Shown: positions 6,748 through 16,120, counted from the first letter of the stretch. The stretch: 39,892 nt of DNA from Pseudomonadota bacterium (GCA_021847015.1 JAJZVW010000027.1:1-39892), one strand, 5' to 3'. Notes: generated by a model from the letters alone, not told the origin. Program-made: numbers and translations.

Positions 6748-7707
6748 ATGCGCAACAACCGGGAAACCGCGCCCCAGGCGGGGTGCGGAGGAAACGTGGC
6801 GATTTTGCTCGGCGCGATGAACGGCCGCGCTTTTCTCTCGGAGCAAATGGATTCGATCGCGAACCAAGATCATCCCCACTGGACGGTGTGGGCCTCCGAC
6901 GACGGATCGACCGACGGTACGCTGGACATGCTGCAAGACTATTCGCACCGATGGGGACGGGACAGGATGGTGACGGTGCGGGGGCCGTCCAAAGGCTTCG
7001 CCGCCAATTTCCTGTCGCTGGCCTGCCGCGCGGAAATCCGGGCGGATTATTGCGCCTTCTCGGACCAGGACGACGTGTGGGAGGCGGACAAGCTGTCCCG
7101 GGCGCTGAACTGGCTGCGGACCGTTCCCTCCGGAGTGCCGGCCCTGTATTGCGGCCGCACCCGTCTGATCGCCAAGGACGGCAGCAATATCGGCCTGTCG
7201 CCCTTGTTCGCCAGGACGCCGAGTTTCGCCAATGCGCTCGTGCAGAGCATCGCGGGGGGCAACACCATGGTGTTCAATGACGCCGCGCGGCGGCTCGTCC
7301 GGGCCGCCGGTCCCGATGTCGCGATCGTCTCGCACGATTGGTGGCTGTACCTGCTGGTGTCGGGGTGCGGTGGCAGGGTGCTCTACGATCCCATCCCGGC
7401 GGTCCGTTATCGTCAGCACGAGGGCAATCTGGTCGGTTCCAACATCGGCGGCAGGGCGCGGCTCGCCCGCCTGCGGGCGGCTTTCCACGGCCGGTTCGCC
7501 GAGTGGAACGCCCTCCATATCGCGGCGCTGGAGACGATGCGGGCGCATTTCACTCCCGAAAGCGGCATGATTTTCCGCCGCTTCGCCGAGGCGCGCAAGC
7601 GGCCGATGGTGTCCCGCTGCTTCGGCGTCCTCGGCTCCGGCGTCCACCGCCAGACCGTGGCCGGCAACCTCGGGTTGGCGCTGGCCTCCCTGATAGGGAA
7701 GATCTGA
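6748..7707 (+). CDS. GT2-family glycosyltransferase (rhamnosyltransferase-like)
   Basis: 319 aa. A GT-A fold appears at the N-terminus: VAILLGAMNGRAFLSEQMDS (17-36), the nucleotide-binding ASDDGSTDGT (49-58), and the divalent-metal motif region FSDQDDVW (104-111). These features, together with SHDWW further on, match GT2 enzymes that add rhamnose or related sugars to lipid-linked glycans at the cytoplasmic face. Start: the ATG at 6748 has AAGGA only 2 nt away. An in-frame GTG at 6796 follows GGAGG by 4 nt and would begin exactly at the conserved first strand, so translation may really start there. It is the first gene of the rhamnose/export operon, with rmlB starting 5 bp after its stop. Confidence 0.9.
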   Translation: MRNNRETAPQAGCGGNVAILLGAMNGRAFLSEQMDSIANQDHPHWTVWASDDGSTDGTLDMLQDYSHRWGRDRMVTVRGPSKGFAANFLSLACRAEIRADYCAFSDQDDVWEADKLSRALNWLRTVPSGVPALYCGRTRLIAKDGSNIGLSPLFARTPSFANALVQSIAGGNTMVFNDAARRLVRAAGPDVAIVSHDWWLYLLVSGCGGRVLYDPIPAVRYRQHEGNLVGSNIGGRARLARLRAAFHGRFAEWNALHIAALETMRAHFTPESGMIFRRFAEARKRPMVSRCFGVLGSGVHRQTVAGNLGLALASLIGKI

Positions 7708-7712
7708 CTGCC

Positions 7713-8774
7713 ATGACGATCCTCGTGACCGGCGGCGCGGGCTTCATCGGCGCCAATTTCGTGCGGGACTGGCTGGCGGAAACCGGCGAGCCGGCCGTCG
7801 TCCTGGACGCGCTGACCTATGCCGGCAATCCCGAGAACCTGGCCGGCCTCGACGGCGGCGGGCGGCACCTGTTCGTCCACGGCGATATCGGCGACATGCG
7901 GCTGGTGGCGGATCTGCTGCGCGCGCGCGCGATCCGGGCGGTGCTGAACTTCGCGGCCGAGTCCCATGTCGACCGGTCCATCCATGGTCCGGAGGATTTC
8001 CTGCGGACCAACGTGGTCGGGACCTTCCGCCTCCTGGAGGCGGTGCGCGCCTACTGGGACGGCTTGCCGGCGGCGGACAGGGCCGCGTTCCGCTTTCTCC
8101 ACGTGTCCACGGACGAGGTTTACGGATCGCTCGGCGCGGGCGGCGCGCCCTTCACGGAAGGCGACCGCTACGAGCCCAACAGTCCGTATGCCGCCACCAA
8201 AGCCTCCTCGGACCATCTCGTCCGCGCCTTTCACCAGACCTACGGCCTGCCGGTCCTGACCACCAACTGCTCGAACAATTACGGGCCCTATCAATTCCCC
8301 GAGAAGCTGATTCCACTGATGATCCACCGGGCGCTGACCGGCAGGACGCTGCCGGTCTATGGCGACGGGGGCAACGTGCGGGACTGGCTGTACGTGGGCG
8401 ATCACTGCGCGGCCATCCGCATGGTGCTGGCCGAGGGGCGGGTGGGCGAGACCTACAACATCGGCGGCCGGGGCGAGAAGACCAACCTGGAGGTGGTCCA
8501 CGCGGTGTGCGCCATCCTCGATTCCGAGCGCCCGCGGCCCGGCGGCCGCCCCTACCACGACCGGATCGCGTTCGTGCCGGACCGTCCCGGCCACGACCGG
8601 CGCTATGCCGTCGATGCCTCCCGGGTCGCGCGGGAATTCGGCTGGGCGCCGCGGGAGACCTTCGACACCGGCATCCGCCGCACGGTGCGGTGGTATCTCG
8701 ACAACGAGGCCTGGGTGAGGAACGTGACCACCGGCGCCTATCGCGACTGGACAGCCCGGCAGTACGGCCAATGA
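7713..8774 (+). CDS. rmlB: dTDP-glucose 4,6-dehydratase
   Basis: 353 aa. It converts dTDP-D-glucose to dTDP-4-keto-6-deoxy-D-glucose, the second step of dTDP-L-rhamnose synthesis. An extended short-chain dehydrogenase fold is seen: NAD-binding GGAGFIG (7-13), the catalytic Thr-Asp-Glu in STDEVYGS, and the YxxxK pair in YAATKAS. The family motifs [17 protein letters not shown] and RDWLYVGDH are present. Length is normal. It is the second gene of the operon, and its stop overlaps the rmlD start (ATGA at 8771). With rmlD, rmlA and rmlC the full rhamnose pathway is present in the order B-D-A-C. Confidence 0.97.
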   Translation: MTILVTGGAGFIGANFVRDWLAETGEPAVVLDALTYAGNPENLAGLDGGGRHLFVHGDIGDMRLVADLLRARAIRAVLNFAAESHVDRSIHGPEDFLRTNVVGTFRLLEAVRAYWDGLPAADRAAFRFLHVSTDEVYGSLGAGGAPFTEGDRYEPNSPYAATKASSDHLVRAFHQTYGLPVLTTNCSNNYGPYQFPEKLIPLMIHRALTGRTLPVYGDGGNVRDWLYVGDHCAAIRMVLAEGRVGETYNIGGRGEKTNLEVVHAVCAILDSERPRPGGRPYHDRIAFVPDRPGHDRRYAVDASRVAREFGWAPRETFDTGIRRTVRWYLDNEAWVRNVTTGAYRDWTARQYGQ

Positions 8775-9673
8775 CGATCCTGCTTCTGGGAAAGGACGGC
8801 CAGCTCGGTTGGGAATTGCAGCGCTCGCTGTCCCCGCTGGCGCCATTGGCGGCCTTCGGCCGCGCCGGGGCGGATTTCGAGGACCCGGTGGGATTGCGCG
8901 ACCTGGTGGCGGAGCTGCGGCCCGCCATCATCGTCAACGCCGCCGCCTACACCGCCGTGGACAAGGCCGAACGGGAGCCGGCGAAGGCGTTCCGCATCAA
9001 CGCCGAGGCGGTCGGCCTGCTGGCCGAGGAAGCGGCCAAGCTGGACGCCTGGATGGTGCATTACTCGACCGATTACGTGTTCGACGGCGCCAAGGCCTCG
9101 CCCTACGGCGAGGACGACGCCACCGATCCCCTGTCGGTCTACGGCCGCAGCAAGCGCCGGGGCGAGCAGGCTTTGGCCGAGGGCAATTCCCGCCACCTGA
9201 TCTTCCGCACCTCGTGGGTCTTCGCCGCGCGGGGCGCCAATTTCGCCAAGACCATGCTGCGGCTGGCGGCCGAACGGGACCGCCTCGACGTCGTCGCCGA
9301 CCAGCACGGGGCGCCGACGTCGGCCGAACTCGTCGCCGACCTCACGGCGCTGGCGGTGCATCGCCTGCTGCGCGACCCCGCGTCCGGTTCGCTCGCGGGG
9401 ACTTACCACCTGGCGGCGGCGGGCGAGACCAGCTGGCACGGCTACGCCCGTTTCGTGCTGGAGCGCGCGCGGGCGGGCGGCGCGGTGTTGAGGGTGGCGC
9501 CCGACGGGGTCCGGCCGATCCCCGCCCGGGCCTATCCGTCGCCGGCGCGGCGGCCGGCCAATTCGCGCCTGGACACGTCCAAGCTCGCCGCCGCCCTGGG
9601 TGTGAGGATGCCGGACTGGCGCTTTCACGTTGCCCGGCTGGTGGACGAACTGGTGGGGAGGAAACGCACGTGA
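8771..9673 (+). CDS. rmlD: dTDP-4-dehydrorhamnose reductase
   Basis: 300 aa. It performs the last step, the NAD(P)H-dependent reduction of dTDP-4-keto-L-rhamnose to dTDP-L-rhamnose. Visible motifs are GKDGQLG (7-13) for the nucleotide cofactor, [20 protein letters not shown], and the catalytic Tyr/Lys in YGRSKRRGE. The C-terminal [12 protein letters not shown] is characteristic of RmlD. It overlaps rmlB at its start and rmlA at its end (GTGA), giving tight translational coupling. Confidence 0.97.
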   Translation: MTILLLGKDGQLGWELQRSLSPLAPLAAFGRAGADFEDPVGLRDLVAELRPAIIVNAAAYTAVDKAEREPAKAFRINAEAVGLLAEEAAKLDAWMVHYSTDYVFDGAKASPYGEDDATDPLSVYGRSKRRGEQALAEGNSRHLIFRTSWVFAARGANFAKTMLRLAAERDRLDVVADQHGAPTSAELVADLTALAVHRLLRDPASGSLAGTYHLAAAGETSWHGYARFVLERARAGGAVLRVAPDGVRPIPARAYPSPARRPANSRLDTSKLAAALGVRMPDWRFHVARLVDELVGRKRT

Positions 9674-10551
9674 CGCGCAAGGGCATCGTTCTCGCCGGCG
9701 GTACCGGATCGCGCCTGCATCCGGCGACGATCGCCGTCTCGAAGCAGCTCCTCACGGTATTCGACAAGCCGATGGTCTATTATTCGCTGTCCACGCTGAT
9801 GATGGCCGGCGTGCGGGACATCCTGGTCATCTCCACGCCCCAGGATCTGCCGCGGTTCGAGCAGTTGCTGGGCTCGGGCGAGCAATGGGGCGTGAATCTC
9901 TCGTACGCGCCCCAGCCCAGCCCGGACGGATTGGCGCAGGCCTTCCTGATCGGCCGGCCGTTCCTCGGCGACGCTCCCTCCGTCCTGGTGCTGGGCGACA
10001 ACATCTTCTACGGCCACGACCTGCCGCGTCTGCTGGACGATGCGGCCGCCCGCGCCCAGGGCGCCACGGTGTTCGCCTATCACGTCAACGACCCCGAGCG
10101 GTACGGGGTGGTCGAATTCGATTCGGCGAAGCGGGCGATCGCCATTGAGGAGAAGCCCGCCAGCCCGCGTTCCAGCTACGCGGTCACCGGCCTCTACTTC
10201 TACGATTCCGCGGTCACCGAACTGGCCCGCGGCCTGAAGCCGTCGGCGCGCGGCGAGCTGGAGATCACCGACCTCAACCGCCTGTACCTCGAACAGGGGC
10301 GCCTCTCGGTCGAGATCATGGGCCGGGGCTTCGCCTGGTTCGATACCGGAACCCACGAATCGCTCCTGGAGGCCAGCCAGTTCATCGCCACCCTGGAGCA
10401 TCGGCAGGGTCTGATGGTGGCCTGTCCCGAGGAAATCGCCTTCCGCCGGGGCTGGATCGACGCCGGCCAGCTGGAACGCGCGGCCGGGCCGCTTGCCAAG
10501 AGCGGATACGGCAAGTACCTGCTGCGCCTGCTGGACGAGGTGGTCCGCTGA
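9670..10551 (+). CDS. rmlA: Glucose-1-phosphate thymidylyltransferase
   Basis: 293 aa with a GTG start overlapping the rmlD stop codon (GTGA). It joins dTTP and glucose-1-phosphate to give dTDP-glucose, the committed and usually feedback-regulated step. The nucleotide-binding loop is GGTGSRLHP (10-18), a mild variant of the common GGSGTRLx[18 protein letters not shown], the metal-binding VLGDNIFYG and the EEKP motif are all present. Length matches the short RmlA class. Followed by rmlC after a single intergenic base. Confidence 0.97.
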   Translation: MTRKGIVLAGGTGSRLHPATIAVSKQLLTVFDKPMVYYSLSTLMMAGVRDILVISTPQDLPRFEQLLGSGEQWGVNLSYAPQPSPDGLAQAFLIGRPFLGDAPSVLVLGDNIFYGHDLPRLLDDAAARAQGATVFAYHVNDPERYGVVEFDSAKRAIAIEEKPASPRSSYAVTGLYFYDSAVTELARGLKPSARGELEITDLNRLYLEQGRLSVEIMGRGFAWFDTGTHESLLEASQFIATLEHRQGLMVACPEEIAFRRGWIDAGQLERAAGPLAKSGYGKYLLRLLDEVVR

Positions 10552-10552
10552 C

Positions 10553-11098
10553 ATGAATCTCCGCCGCCTCGCCATCGCCGACGTCGTGCTGATCGAACCG
10601 CGGGTGTTCGGGGACGAGCGCGGCTTCTTCTTCGAAAGCTTCAACCGGCGGAGCTTCGCCGAGGCCGTCGGCCGCGACGCGGCCTTCGTCCAGGACAACC
10701 ATTCCCGTTCGGCCGGGAACGTGCTGCGCGGCCTGCATTATCAGGTGCGCCGGCCCCAGGCCAAACTGGTGCGCGTTGTCGCGGGCGAGGTCTTCGACGT
10801 CGCGGTGGACATCCGCAGGGGCTCGCCGACCTTCGGCCGGTGGGTGGGCGAAATCCTGTCGGCCGAAAACAAGCGCCAGCTTTGGGTGCCGGAAGGCTTC
10901 GCCCATGGCTTCGCGGTGCTCTCGGCGTCCGCCGACGTCCTCTACAAGACGACCGCCGACTACGCGCCCGAACACGAGCGCTGCATTCTCTGGGACGATC
11001 CCCAGTTGGGCATCGACTGGCCCATCCGCGAGGCGCCGCTGCTGTCGGCGAAGGACCGCGCCGGGTCGCCTTTCCGGAATGCGGAGGTTTTTCCATGA
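10553..11098 (+). CDS. rmlC: dTDP-4-dehydrorhamnose 3,5-epimerase
   Basis: 181 aa cupin-fold enzyme that epimerises C3 and C5 of dTDP-4-keto-6-deoxyglucose. The catalytic His is His62 in LRGLHYQ, and its partner Asp lies in the FDVAVDIRRGSPTFG segment. N-terminal DERGFFFESF and the LWVPEGFAHGF motif are diagnostic. Length is normal. Start ATG at 10553, one base after the rmlA stop. The operon continues into the wzm-like gene after 37 bp. Confidence 0.97.
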   Translation: MNLRRLAIADVVLIEPRVFGDERGFFFESFNRRSFAEAVGRDAAFVQDNHSRSAGNVLRGLHYQVRRPQAKLVRVVAGEVFDVAVDIRRGSPTFGRWVGEILSAENKRQLWVPEGFAHGFAVLSASADVLYKTTADYAPEHERCILWDDPQLGIDWPIREAPLLSAKDRAGSPFRNAEVFP

Positions 11099-11135
11099 CC
11101 ACGGCCCTGGCGGATGGCGGGTGAGGAAAAGAGGA

Positions 11136-11990
11136 ATGTCGGTCGTCGCATCGCCCCCTCCCGACGAGATCGCGCCCGCCGCCGCGGAGCGCCGTGCCCG
11201 CGCCGCACGGTACGCCCGCGCCCGTGCGGATCTGGCCGAAGGGCTGCGGGCGGCGTGGCTGTGGCAGGCCCTGGCGGCGCAGGACGTCCGGCTCCGCTAT
11301 CGCCGATCCATGCTGGGCCCCCTGTGGCTTACCCTCAGCACGGCCGTCATGGTTGCGGCGATGGGATTCCTTTACGCCAGGCTGTTCGGAATGGATGCGC
11401 ACGCCTACATCCCATTCCTGAGCACCGGGCTGATCGTCTGGCAGTTCATTTCGGGAATCGTCGCCGAAGGCTGCCAGACGTTCCTGGACGTCCAATCGAT
11501 AATCCAGCAGACGAAAATCCCTTATTCCGCCCACGCCTACCGAAGCGTGTACCGGAATATTCTGGTGCTCGCCCACAACATGATCATCGTTCCCGCCGTT
11601 TTCGGCATTCTTGGCCAGCCGGTCGGTTGGCGGGTGTTGGCGATGCTCCCGGGGGTGGCGGTCCTTTGCGTCAACGGCGTGTGGATGAGCCTGCTGGTGG
11701 GCATGGCGAGCGCGCGGTTCCGCGACATCCCCCCTATCGTCGCCAACGTCCTCCAGCTTCTTTTCTTCGTCACGCCGGTCTTCTGGAAGCCCGAGTCGCT
11801 CGGCCGCTGGCGGACCGTCGCGGAATACAACCCGCTGTTCGCCGCCATCGACGTGGTGCGCGCGCCCCTTTTGGACCAGACGCCGGCCCCCCATTCGTGG
11901 CCGATCCTGGCGGGGCTGACCGTGGGCGGGGGGGCGGTGGCGTTCGTTCTGTTCGCCCGCTTCCGCAGCCGCATCGCCTATTGGGTCTGA
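11136..11990 (+). CDS. wzm: ABC-2 type polysaccharide export permease
   Basis: 284 aa. This is the membrane subunit of a Wzm/Wzt-type exporter that moves a lipid-linked polysaccharide across the inner membrane. The amphipathic start carries LWQALAAQDVRLRYRRSMLG, the usual entry to the first helix in this family. About six hydrophobic segments follow, and the FFVTPVFWKPE motif between the last helices is typical. The chosen ATG at 11136 has a nearby GAGGA; an in-frame GTG at 11121 is the alternative. The stop is followed 5 bp later by the ATPase gene. The symbol is by family, not by proven substrate. Confidence 0.93.
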   Translation: MSVVASPPPDEIAPAAAERRARAARYARARADLAEGLRAAWLWQALAAQDVRLRYRRSMLGPLWLTLSTAVMVAAMGFLYARLFGMDAHAYIPFLSTGLIVWQFISGIVAEGCQTFLDVQSIIQQTKIPYSAHAYRSVYRNILVLAHNMIIVPAVFGILGQPVGWRVLAMLPGVAVLCVNGVWMSLLVGMASARFRDIPPIVANVLQLLFFVTPVFWKPESLGRWRTVAEYNPLFAAIDVVRAPLLDQTPAPHSWPILAGLTVGGGAVAFVLFARFRSRIAYWV

Positions 11991-11995
11991 CAGCC

Positions 11996-12748
11996 ATGGC
12001 GTTCCTGGCATTGCGCGACGTCACGGTCGAGTTTCCCATTTACCAGGGAAGCAGCCGCTCGCTGAAAAAGGCCATCGTCGCCTCCTCGACCGGGGGCAAT
12101 CTGGCGCGGGACGCGCTGGACCGCGTCCAGGTCCGCGCCCTCGACGGCTTGACCCTGGATATCGCCGACGGCGACCGCGTCGGCCTGATCGGTCCCAACG
12201 GGTCGGGCAAAACGACGCTGCTCAAGGTCCTGGGAGGCGTCTACGAACCGTCCCGCGGCCAGATGCTGTCCTCGGGCCGCGTGTCCAGCCTCCTGGATGT
12301 CTCGCTGGGGTTGAACCCCGAGGCGACGGGGCGGGAAAACATCGTGCTGCGCGGCATGTACATGGGCATCCGCCCCAGGGACATGCGCCCGCGCATCGAG
12401 GACGTCGCGGCCTTCACCGAGCTTGGCCCTTACCTGGACATGCCGGTCAGAACCTATTCCGCCGGCATGATGATACGCCTGGCCTTCGCCACCTCGACCT
12501 GTATTCCCCCCGATGTGCTGTTGATGGACGAATGGCTTGCCGCGGGCGACGCGCACTTCCTTGAGAAGGCGCAACGGCGAATGGAAGACTTCGTGCGCCG
12601 CTCCAGCATCATGGTGCTGGCCTCACATTCGATGGATCTTCTGAAACGATGGTGCAATAAAGGAGTGTATATTCGGCATGGAAAACTTATCGCCTATGAG
12701 GCTATTGATGCAGTTATTGCAATTTATCAAGAACAGCGGCAACGTTAA
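11996..12748 (+). CDS. wzt: Polysaccharide export ABC transporter ATPase, short Wzt type
   Basis: 250 aa cytoplasmic ATPase that powers export with the adjacent permease. Walker A GPNGSGKT (66-73), signature TYSAGMMIRL (about 153-162, the usual Wzt variant of LSGGQ), Walker B LLMDE (175-179), and the H-loop in LASHSMD are seen. The C-terminal carbohydrate-binding domain of long Wzt proteins, which recognises a capped glycan end, is absent. The protein is therefore of the short type and should not need a terminal cap. The last ~35 codons (from about 12640) abruptly become AT-rich with different codon use, suggesting a recombination junction inside the gene. The coding frame stays intact across it. 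Confidence 0.95.
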   Translation: MAFLALRDVTVEFPIYQGSSRSLKKAIVASSTGGNLARDALDRVQVRALDGLTLDIADGDRVGLIGPNGSGKTTLLKVLGGVYEPSRGQMLSSGRVSSLLDVSLGLNPEATGRENIVLRGMYMGIRPRDMRPRIEDVAAFTELGPYLDMPVRTYSAGMMIRLAFATSTCIPPDVLLMDEWLAAGDAHFLEKAQRRMEDFVRRSSIMVLASHSMDLLKRWCNKGVYIRHGKLIAYEAIDAVIAIYQEQRQR

Positions 12749-12806
12749 TAGCGAGGATATCGTGACCGTTTCATCTTTCGTGATCGCCCCAGCGTCTCTG
12801 GACTTA

Positions 12807-12843
12807 ACGAAAAATCTGGCAACCGGTGTTACCCATTTTTCGT
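12807..12843. terminator. AT-rich hairpin after wzt
   Basis: Outer arms ACGAAAAAT and ATTTTTCGT pair perfectly (9 bp), and inner GGCAAC/GTTACC pairs with one mismatch. It lies 58 bp after the wzt stop and 37 bp before the next gene. The T-rich arm is consistent with a terminator or attenuator separating the rhamnose/export operon from the next gene. Confidence 0.45.
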
Positions 12844-12880
12844 ATACGCCTCGCACCAAAGTCATCGAAAATTAAATAAT

Positions 12881-15800
12881 ATGCAAAGAAACGCTAAATT
12901 GTCCAAAAACAAGCAGCAAATTGTAGTTGTTCTCGGCATGCACCGGAGTGGCACCAGCGCAATCGTCCGGGGCCTGCTGACCATGGGTGTCGAGCTGGGC
13001 AACAGACTTCATGGACCAGTGAAAGGCGTAAACGACAAGGGGTTTTGGGAGGATTTTGACATCGTTCATTTCAATGATGAAATGCTCGGCCTATGTAACC
13101 GTAGCTGGCACAGCCTTGAACCACTGAGCAAAACAGATATTGATCTGCTTTGTGATAAAGGATTCCTCCTACGAGGAATCGAACTTATTCGCAGCAAGCT
13201 AGAAGTACATTCACCCTTTGGGTTCAAAGACCCGCGCACAGCAAAGCTTATCCAGTTCTGGGGACGTGTGTTTTCTACTGGAAGCTTTGACGTTCGTTAC
13301 ATTCTCGCCTTGCGCAACCCTCTCAGCGTCGTTAAATCGCTTGCGCGGCGCGACCAGTTTGACCCTGAAAAATCCTATATGTTATGGGTCGACCACATCG
13401 TAGCGAGTTTGGCACACACGGCAGATCAATCCGTCATCGCAGTTGATTACGACAAGTTGATGCAGGACCCCGACGGCGAGATACATCGGGTGGCGAGTTG
13501 GCTAGACGCGAAGGTCGATTCGGAGGCATTAACGCTGTACCGTAGTCAATTTCTGGAGGAAGGGCTCCGTCACTCGCATTTCAGGTCAGATGACATTTGT
13601 GCCGACGTTACTGCGCCCGAGCTTGCACGCGAAATCCAAAGATTTCTTGCCGATGTGGTAGAGGGCCGATCCGATATTTGCCAGGCGGCAGCTTCCGGTC
13701 AGCTCAAGCAGTGGAAAAACGAACTTGAGCGTTTGCGACCCATCCTCAGCGTGCCCGACAGGCAATTTCAGCGTTCACTCGATGATCGACAGCGGATCGC
13801 CAACCTCAACCAGCTCATGATTGAGCGCGACGAGCAGATCGCCAACCTCAACCAGCTCATGATTGAGCGCGACGAGCAGATCGCCAACCTCAACCAGCTC
13901 ATGATTGAGCGTGACGAGCAGATCGCCAACCTCAACCAGGCCATGACTGAGCGTGACGGGCAAATCGCTGGTCTTGAAATGCAGTTGCACGAAATATTTG
14001 AAAGCAATTCATGGCTGCTTACAAAGCCTTTCAGAGTTGTCAGAAGAAACGTGATTTCTCAACCATACACGCAGATCCGGAAGCTTTTATCAGATTGTGC
14101 CCATCGGGCATGGCGGGATCTTCTTATGACATTAAGAGGTAAACAAAATATCAGGAGCTTATCGTTTACATCTTTACCCTATTTATTCAAAAATACCAAA
14201 GTATATCATGGCTGGAATACGTGGAAACGACAAAGAGAGATCGTTGCAATAGATCAATCAAGCAACAATATCCCGAGAATTGTTTTCGACTCTACTCGGG
14301 AGGAATTTGTAGCGTATCGCCATAATGACACCATCAATCCGATGGTGAAGGTTATTGCGTTTTATTTGCCTCAATTTCATCCATTTCCGGAGAATGATCA
14401 ATGGTGGGGGAAAGGCTTTACCGAGTGGACTAACGTCGGCAAGGCGGTACCAAATTACGAGGGACACTATCAGCCGCATTGCCCTATCCACGTTGGATAC
14501 TACGACCTGCGTGTTCCTCAGATAATGGAGGAGCATGCGAAGCTAGCGAAAGAGTACGGGGTTTTCGGATTTAATTATTATTTCTACTGGTTCGCCGGTA
14601 AAATTCTCATGGACACCCCCTTGGAGATGATGCTGCAGAATAGGAATGTCGACATGCCATTCTGTCTGACTTGGGCTAACGAGAACTGGACGCGGCGTTG
14701 GGATGGCCAGGAGAATGATATCCTGATCGCACAAAATCACAGCAACGAGGATTCCCTAAATTTCATTCGGCACCTTATTCGCTATTTCAAGGATGATCGT
14801 TATATTCGGATTGAAAATAAGCCTGTTCTAATGATTTATCGCGCCAACATAATTCCCAATATGGCAGCTACAGCAAAATTGTGGCGCGCAGAAGTAAGAA
14901 AGCATGGCATCGAAGGTTTGTATCTAATTTGCGCCCAGACTTTTGGAGTTCGCCGCCCGGACGAGCTAGGTTTTGATGCCTCAGCCGAATTTCCGCCACA
15001 TACTGTGCGAAGTTCCGATATCCGTGAGCAGTTGAACCTCACCAATCCCGATTTCCGCGGTTATATATTTAGCTATGATCAGGTTGTGGAAAATGCGGTG
15101 AGGGAAATTGAGCCGGATTATAAGCTGTTCCGCACGGCGATGTTGTCTTGGGATAATACCGCACGGAAGCAGGATAATTCTCATATCTTCCATGGCTTTA
15201 GCTTGCTGAGGTACAAGCAGTGGCTTAGCTCATTGTGCCACCATGTCTACGGTAATACTAGGTATTCTCGTGATGAAAAAATTGTTTTTGTTAATGCTTG
15301 GAACGAGTGGGCGGAGGGAACTCATCTTGAGCCGGATCGCAAGTATGGGTATGGCTATTTGCAGTCAACTTATGATGTTTTGGCTGAATTTGATGCTTCG
15401 CACCAATCCAATCAGTATGCTCGGGGGGTAGTTAAAAAAAACGACTATGCGGTAATCATTCATGCACATTACTCGGAGGTAGTTCCATCACTCGTCAAGC
15501 ATCTTCATGTGCTTGAGTCATTAGGGTTCGATCTTTATATAACTTCTTCGTCGGCCGATATCCTCGATAAGTTTATTGAGTGCTATCCAGGAGCTAACGT
15601 TCGATTAGTTGAAAATCGCGGCAGAGATATTTTGCCCTTTCTTAATATTTATAGAGATATTATTGATTTTGGCTATAAAGCGGTTTGCAAGGTTCATACA
15701 AAGAGGAGCCTGTATCGCGCGGATGGCGATCAAATTCGCGACGAGCAATATCAGGCGTTACTTGGCGGAGAGGAAATAATTAAAAGGAACATTGAGTTGT

Positions 15801-16120
15801 TTAATAATGATGACGCGATTGGAATGCTTGTTCCGGAGAAATATTTAATTTCTCATACAGACCATAACATGACCTACGATCATGGCATCGTGTCTGAGAT
15901 GGCCCTGAAGCTTGGACTCAAATTTGAGTATTCGAAATTCCCGGCTGGCTCGATGTTTTGGTTCCGACCGGCTTCACTTTCTTCACTTTTAAAGCTCGGG
16001 GCTCATGATTTCTCTCTTGAAAGCGGGTTGGCTGATGGTACGACTGCTCATGCTGTTGAAAGGTTGTTCGCTGTCGCGGCTAAGTCCTCTGGATTTACTG
16101 TTCTTTCAGTAGGATATTAG
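12881..16120 (+). CDS. Multidomain glycan protein: sulfotransferase-like, coiled coil, WbsX, RgpF
   Basis: 1079 aa. Residues about 10-285 look like a sulfotransferase: P-loop VVLGMHRSGTSAIVRG (PAPS 5'-phosphate site) and a second site LALRNPLSVVKSLARRDQF. Residues 306-361 are four 14-residue repeats forming a predicted coiled coil. From about 487, the WbsX (glycosyltransferase/GH99-like) domain starts with KVIAFYLPQFHPFPENDQWW and contains GFTEWTNV, LTWANENWTRRWDG and NAWNEWAEGTHLEPD. From about 855, the RgpF (rhamnan synthesis F) domain has YAVIIHAHYSE, ENRGRDILPFL and KVHTKRS. WbsX-RgpF combinations are known in O-antigen clusters; the attached sulfotransferase domain is less usual. Composition is far lower in GC than its neighbours, especially after 14000, indicating transfer. 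It probably modifies or extends the rhamnose-containing glycan; the exact reaction is unproven. Confidence 0.88.
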   Translation: MQRNAKLSKNKQQIVVVLGMHRSGTSAIVRGLLTMGVELGNRLHGPVKGVNDKGFWEDFDIVHFNDEMLGLCNRSWHSLEPLSKTDIDLLCDKGFLLRGIELIRSKLEVHSPFGFKDPRTAKLIQFWGRVFSTGSFDVRYILALRNPLSVVKSLARRDQFDPEKSYMLWVDHIVASLAHTADQSVIAVDYDKLMQDPDGEIHRVASWLDAKVDSEALTLYRSQFLEEGLRHSHFRSDDICADVTAPELAREIQRFLADVVEGRSDICQAAASGQLKQWKNELERLRPILSVPDRQFQRSLDDRQRIANLNQLMIERDEQIANLNQLMIERDEQIANLNQLMIERDEQIANLNQAMTERDGQIAGLEMQLHEIFESNSWLLTKPFRVVRRNVISQPYTQIRKLLSDCAHRAWRDLLMTLRGKQNIRSLSFTSLPYLFKNTKVYHGWNTWKRQREIVAIDQSSNNIPRIVFDSTREEFVAYRHNDTINPMVKVIAFYLPQFHPFPENDQWWGKGFTEWTNVGKAVPNYEGHYQPHCPIHVGYYDLRVPQIMEEHAKLAKEYGVFGFNYYFYWFAGKILMDTPLEMMLQNRNVDMPFCLTWANENWTRRWDGQENDILIAQNHSNEDSLNFIRHLIRYFKDDRYIRIENKPVLMIYRANIIPNMAATAKLWRAEVRKHGIEGLYLICAQTFGVRRPDELGFDASAEFPPHTVRSSDIREQLNLTNPDFRGYIFSYDQVVENAVREIEPDYKLFRTAMLSWDNTARKQDNSHIFHGFSLLRYKQWLSSLCHHVYGNTRYSRDEKIVFVNAWNEWAEGTHLEPDRKYGYGYLQSTYDVLAEFDASHQSNQYARGVVKKNDYAVIIHAHYSEVVPSLVKHLHVLESLGFDLYITSSSADILDKFIECYPGANVRLVENRGRDILPFLNIYRDIIDFGYKAVCKVHTKRSLYRADGDQIRDEQYQALLGGEEIIKRNIELFNNDDAIGMLVPEKYLISHTDHNMTYDHGIVSEMALKLGLKFEYSKFPAGSMFWFRPASLSSLLKLGAHDFSLESGLADGTTAHAVERLFAVAAKSSGFTVLSVGY
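13796..13963 (+). repeat. Four tandem 42-bp repeats in coding sequence
   Basis: Units at 13796, 13838, 13880 and 13922, each starting ATCGCCAACCTCAACCAG. The first two are identical, the third has one visible change, and the fourth has several (GCC for CTC, ACT for ATT, GGG for GAG). Each encodes 14 residues of the form IANLNQLMIERDEQ, two heptads, giving an extensible coiled-coil linker between the sulfotransferase-like and WbsX domains. Confidence 0.93.

Noticed and set aside
12678-12875. A 65-codon plus-strand frame overlapping the wzt end
   Set aside because: Most of it is wzt sequence in another frame. The rest covers an intergenic hairpin, and there is no ribosome binding site.
13796-13963. 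Four regularly spaced repeats that could suggest a CRISPR array
   Set aside because: The 42-bp units are directly contiguous with no spacers, lie in frame inside a gene and encode heptads.
14258-15193. Several short minus-strand frames opposite the WbsX domain
   Set aside because: They fall within a clearly coding plus-strand domain and show no recognisable product.
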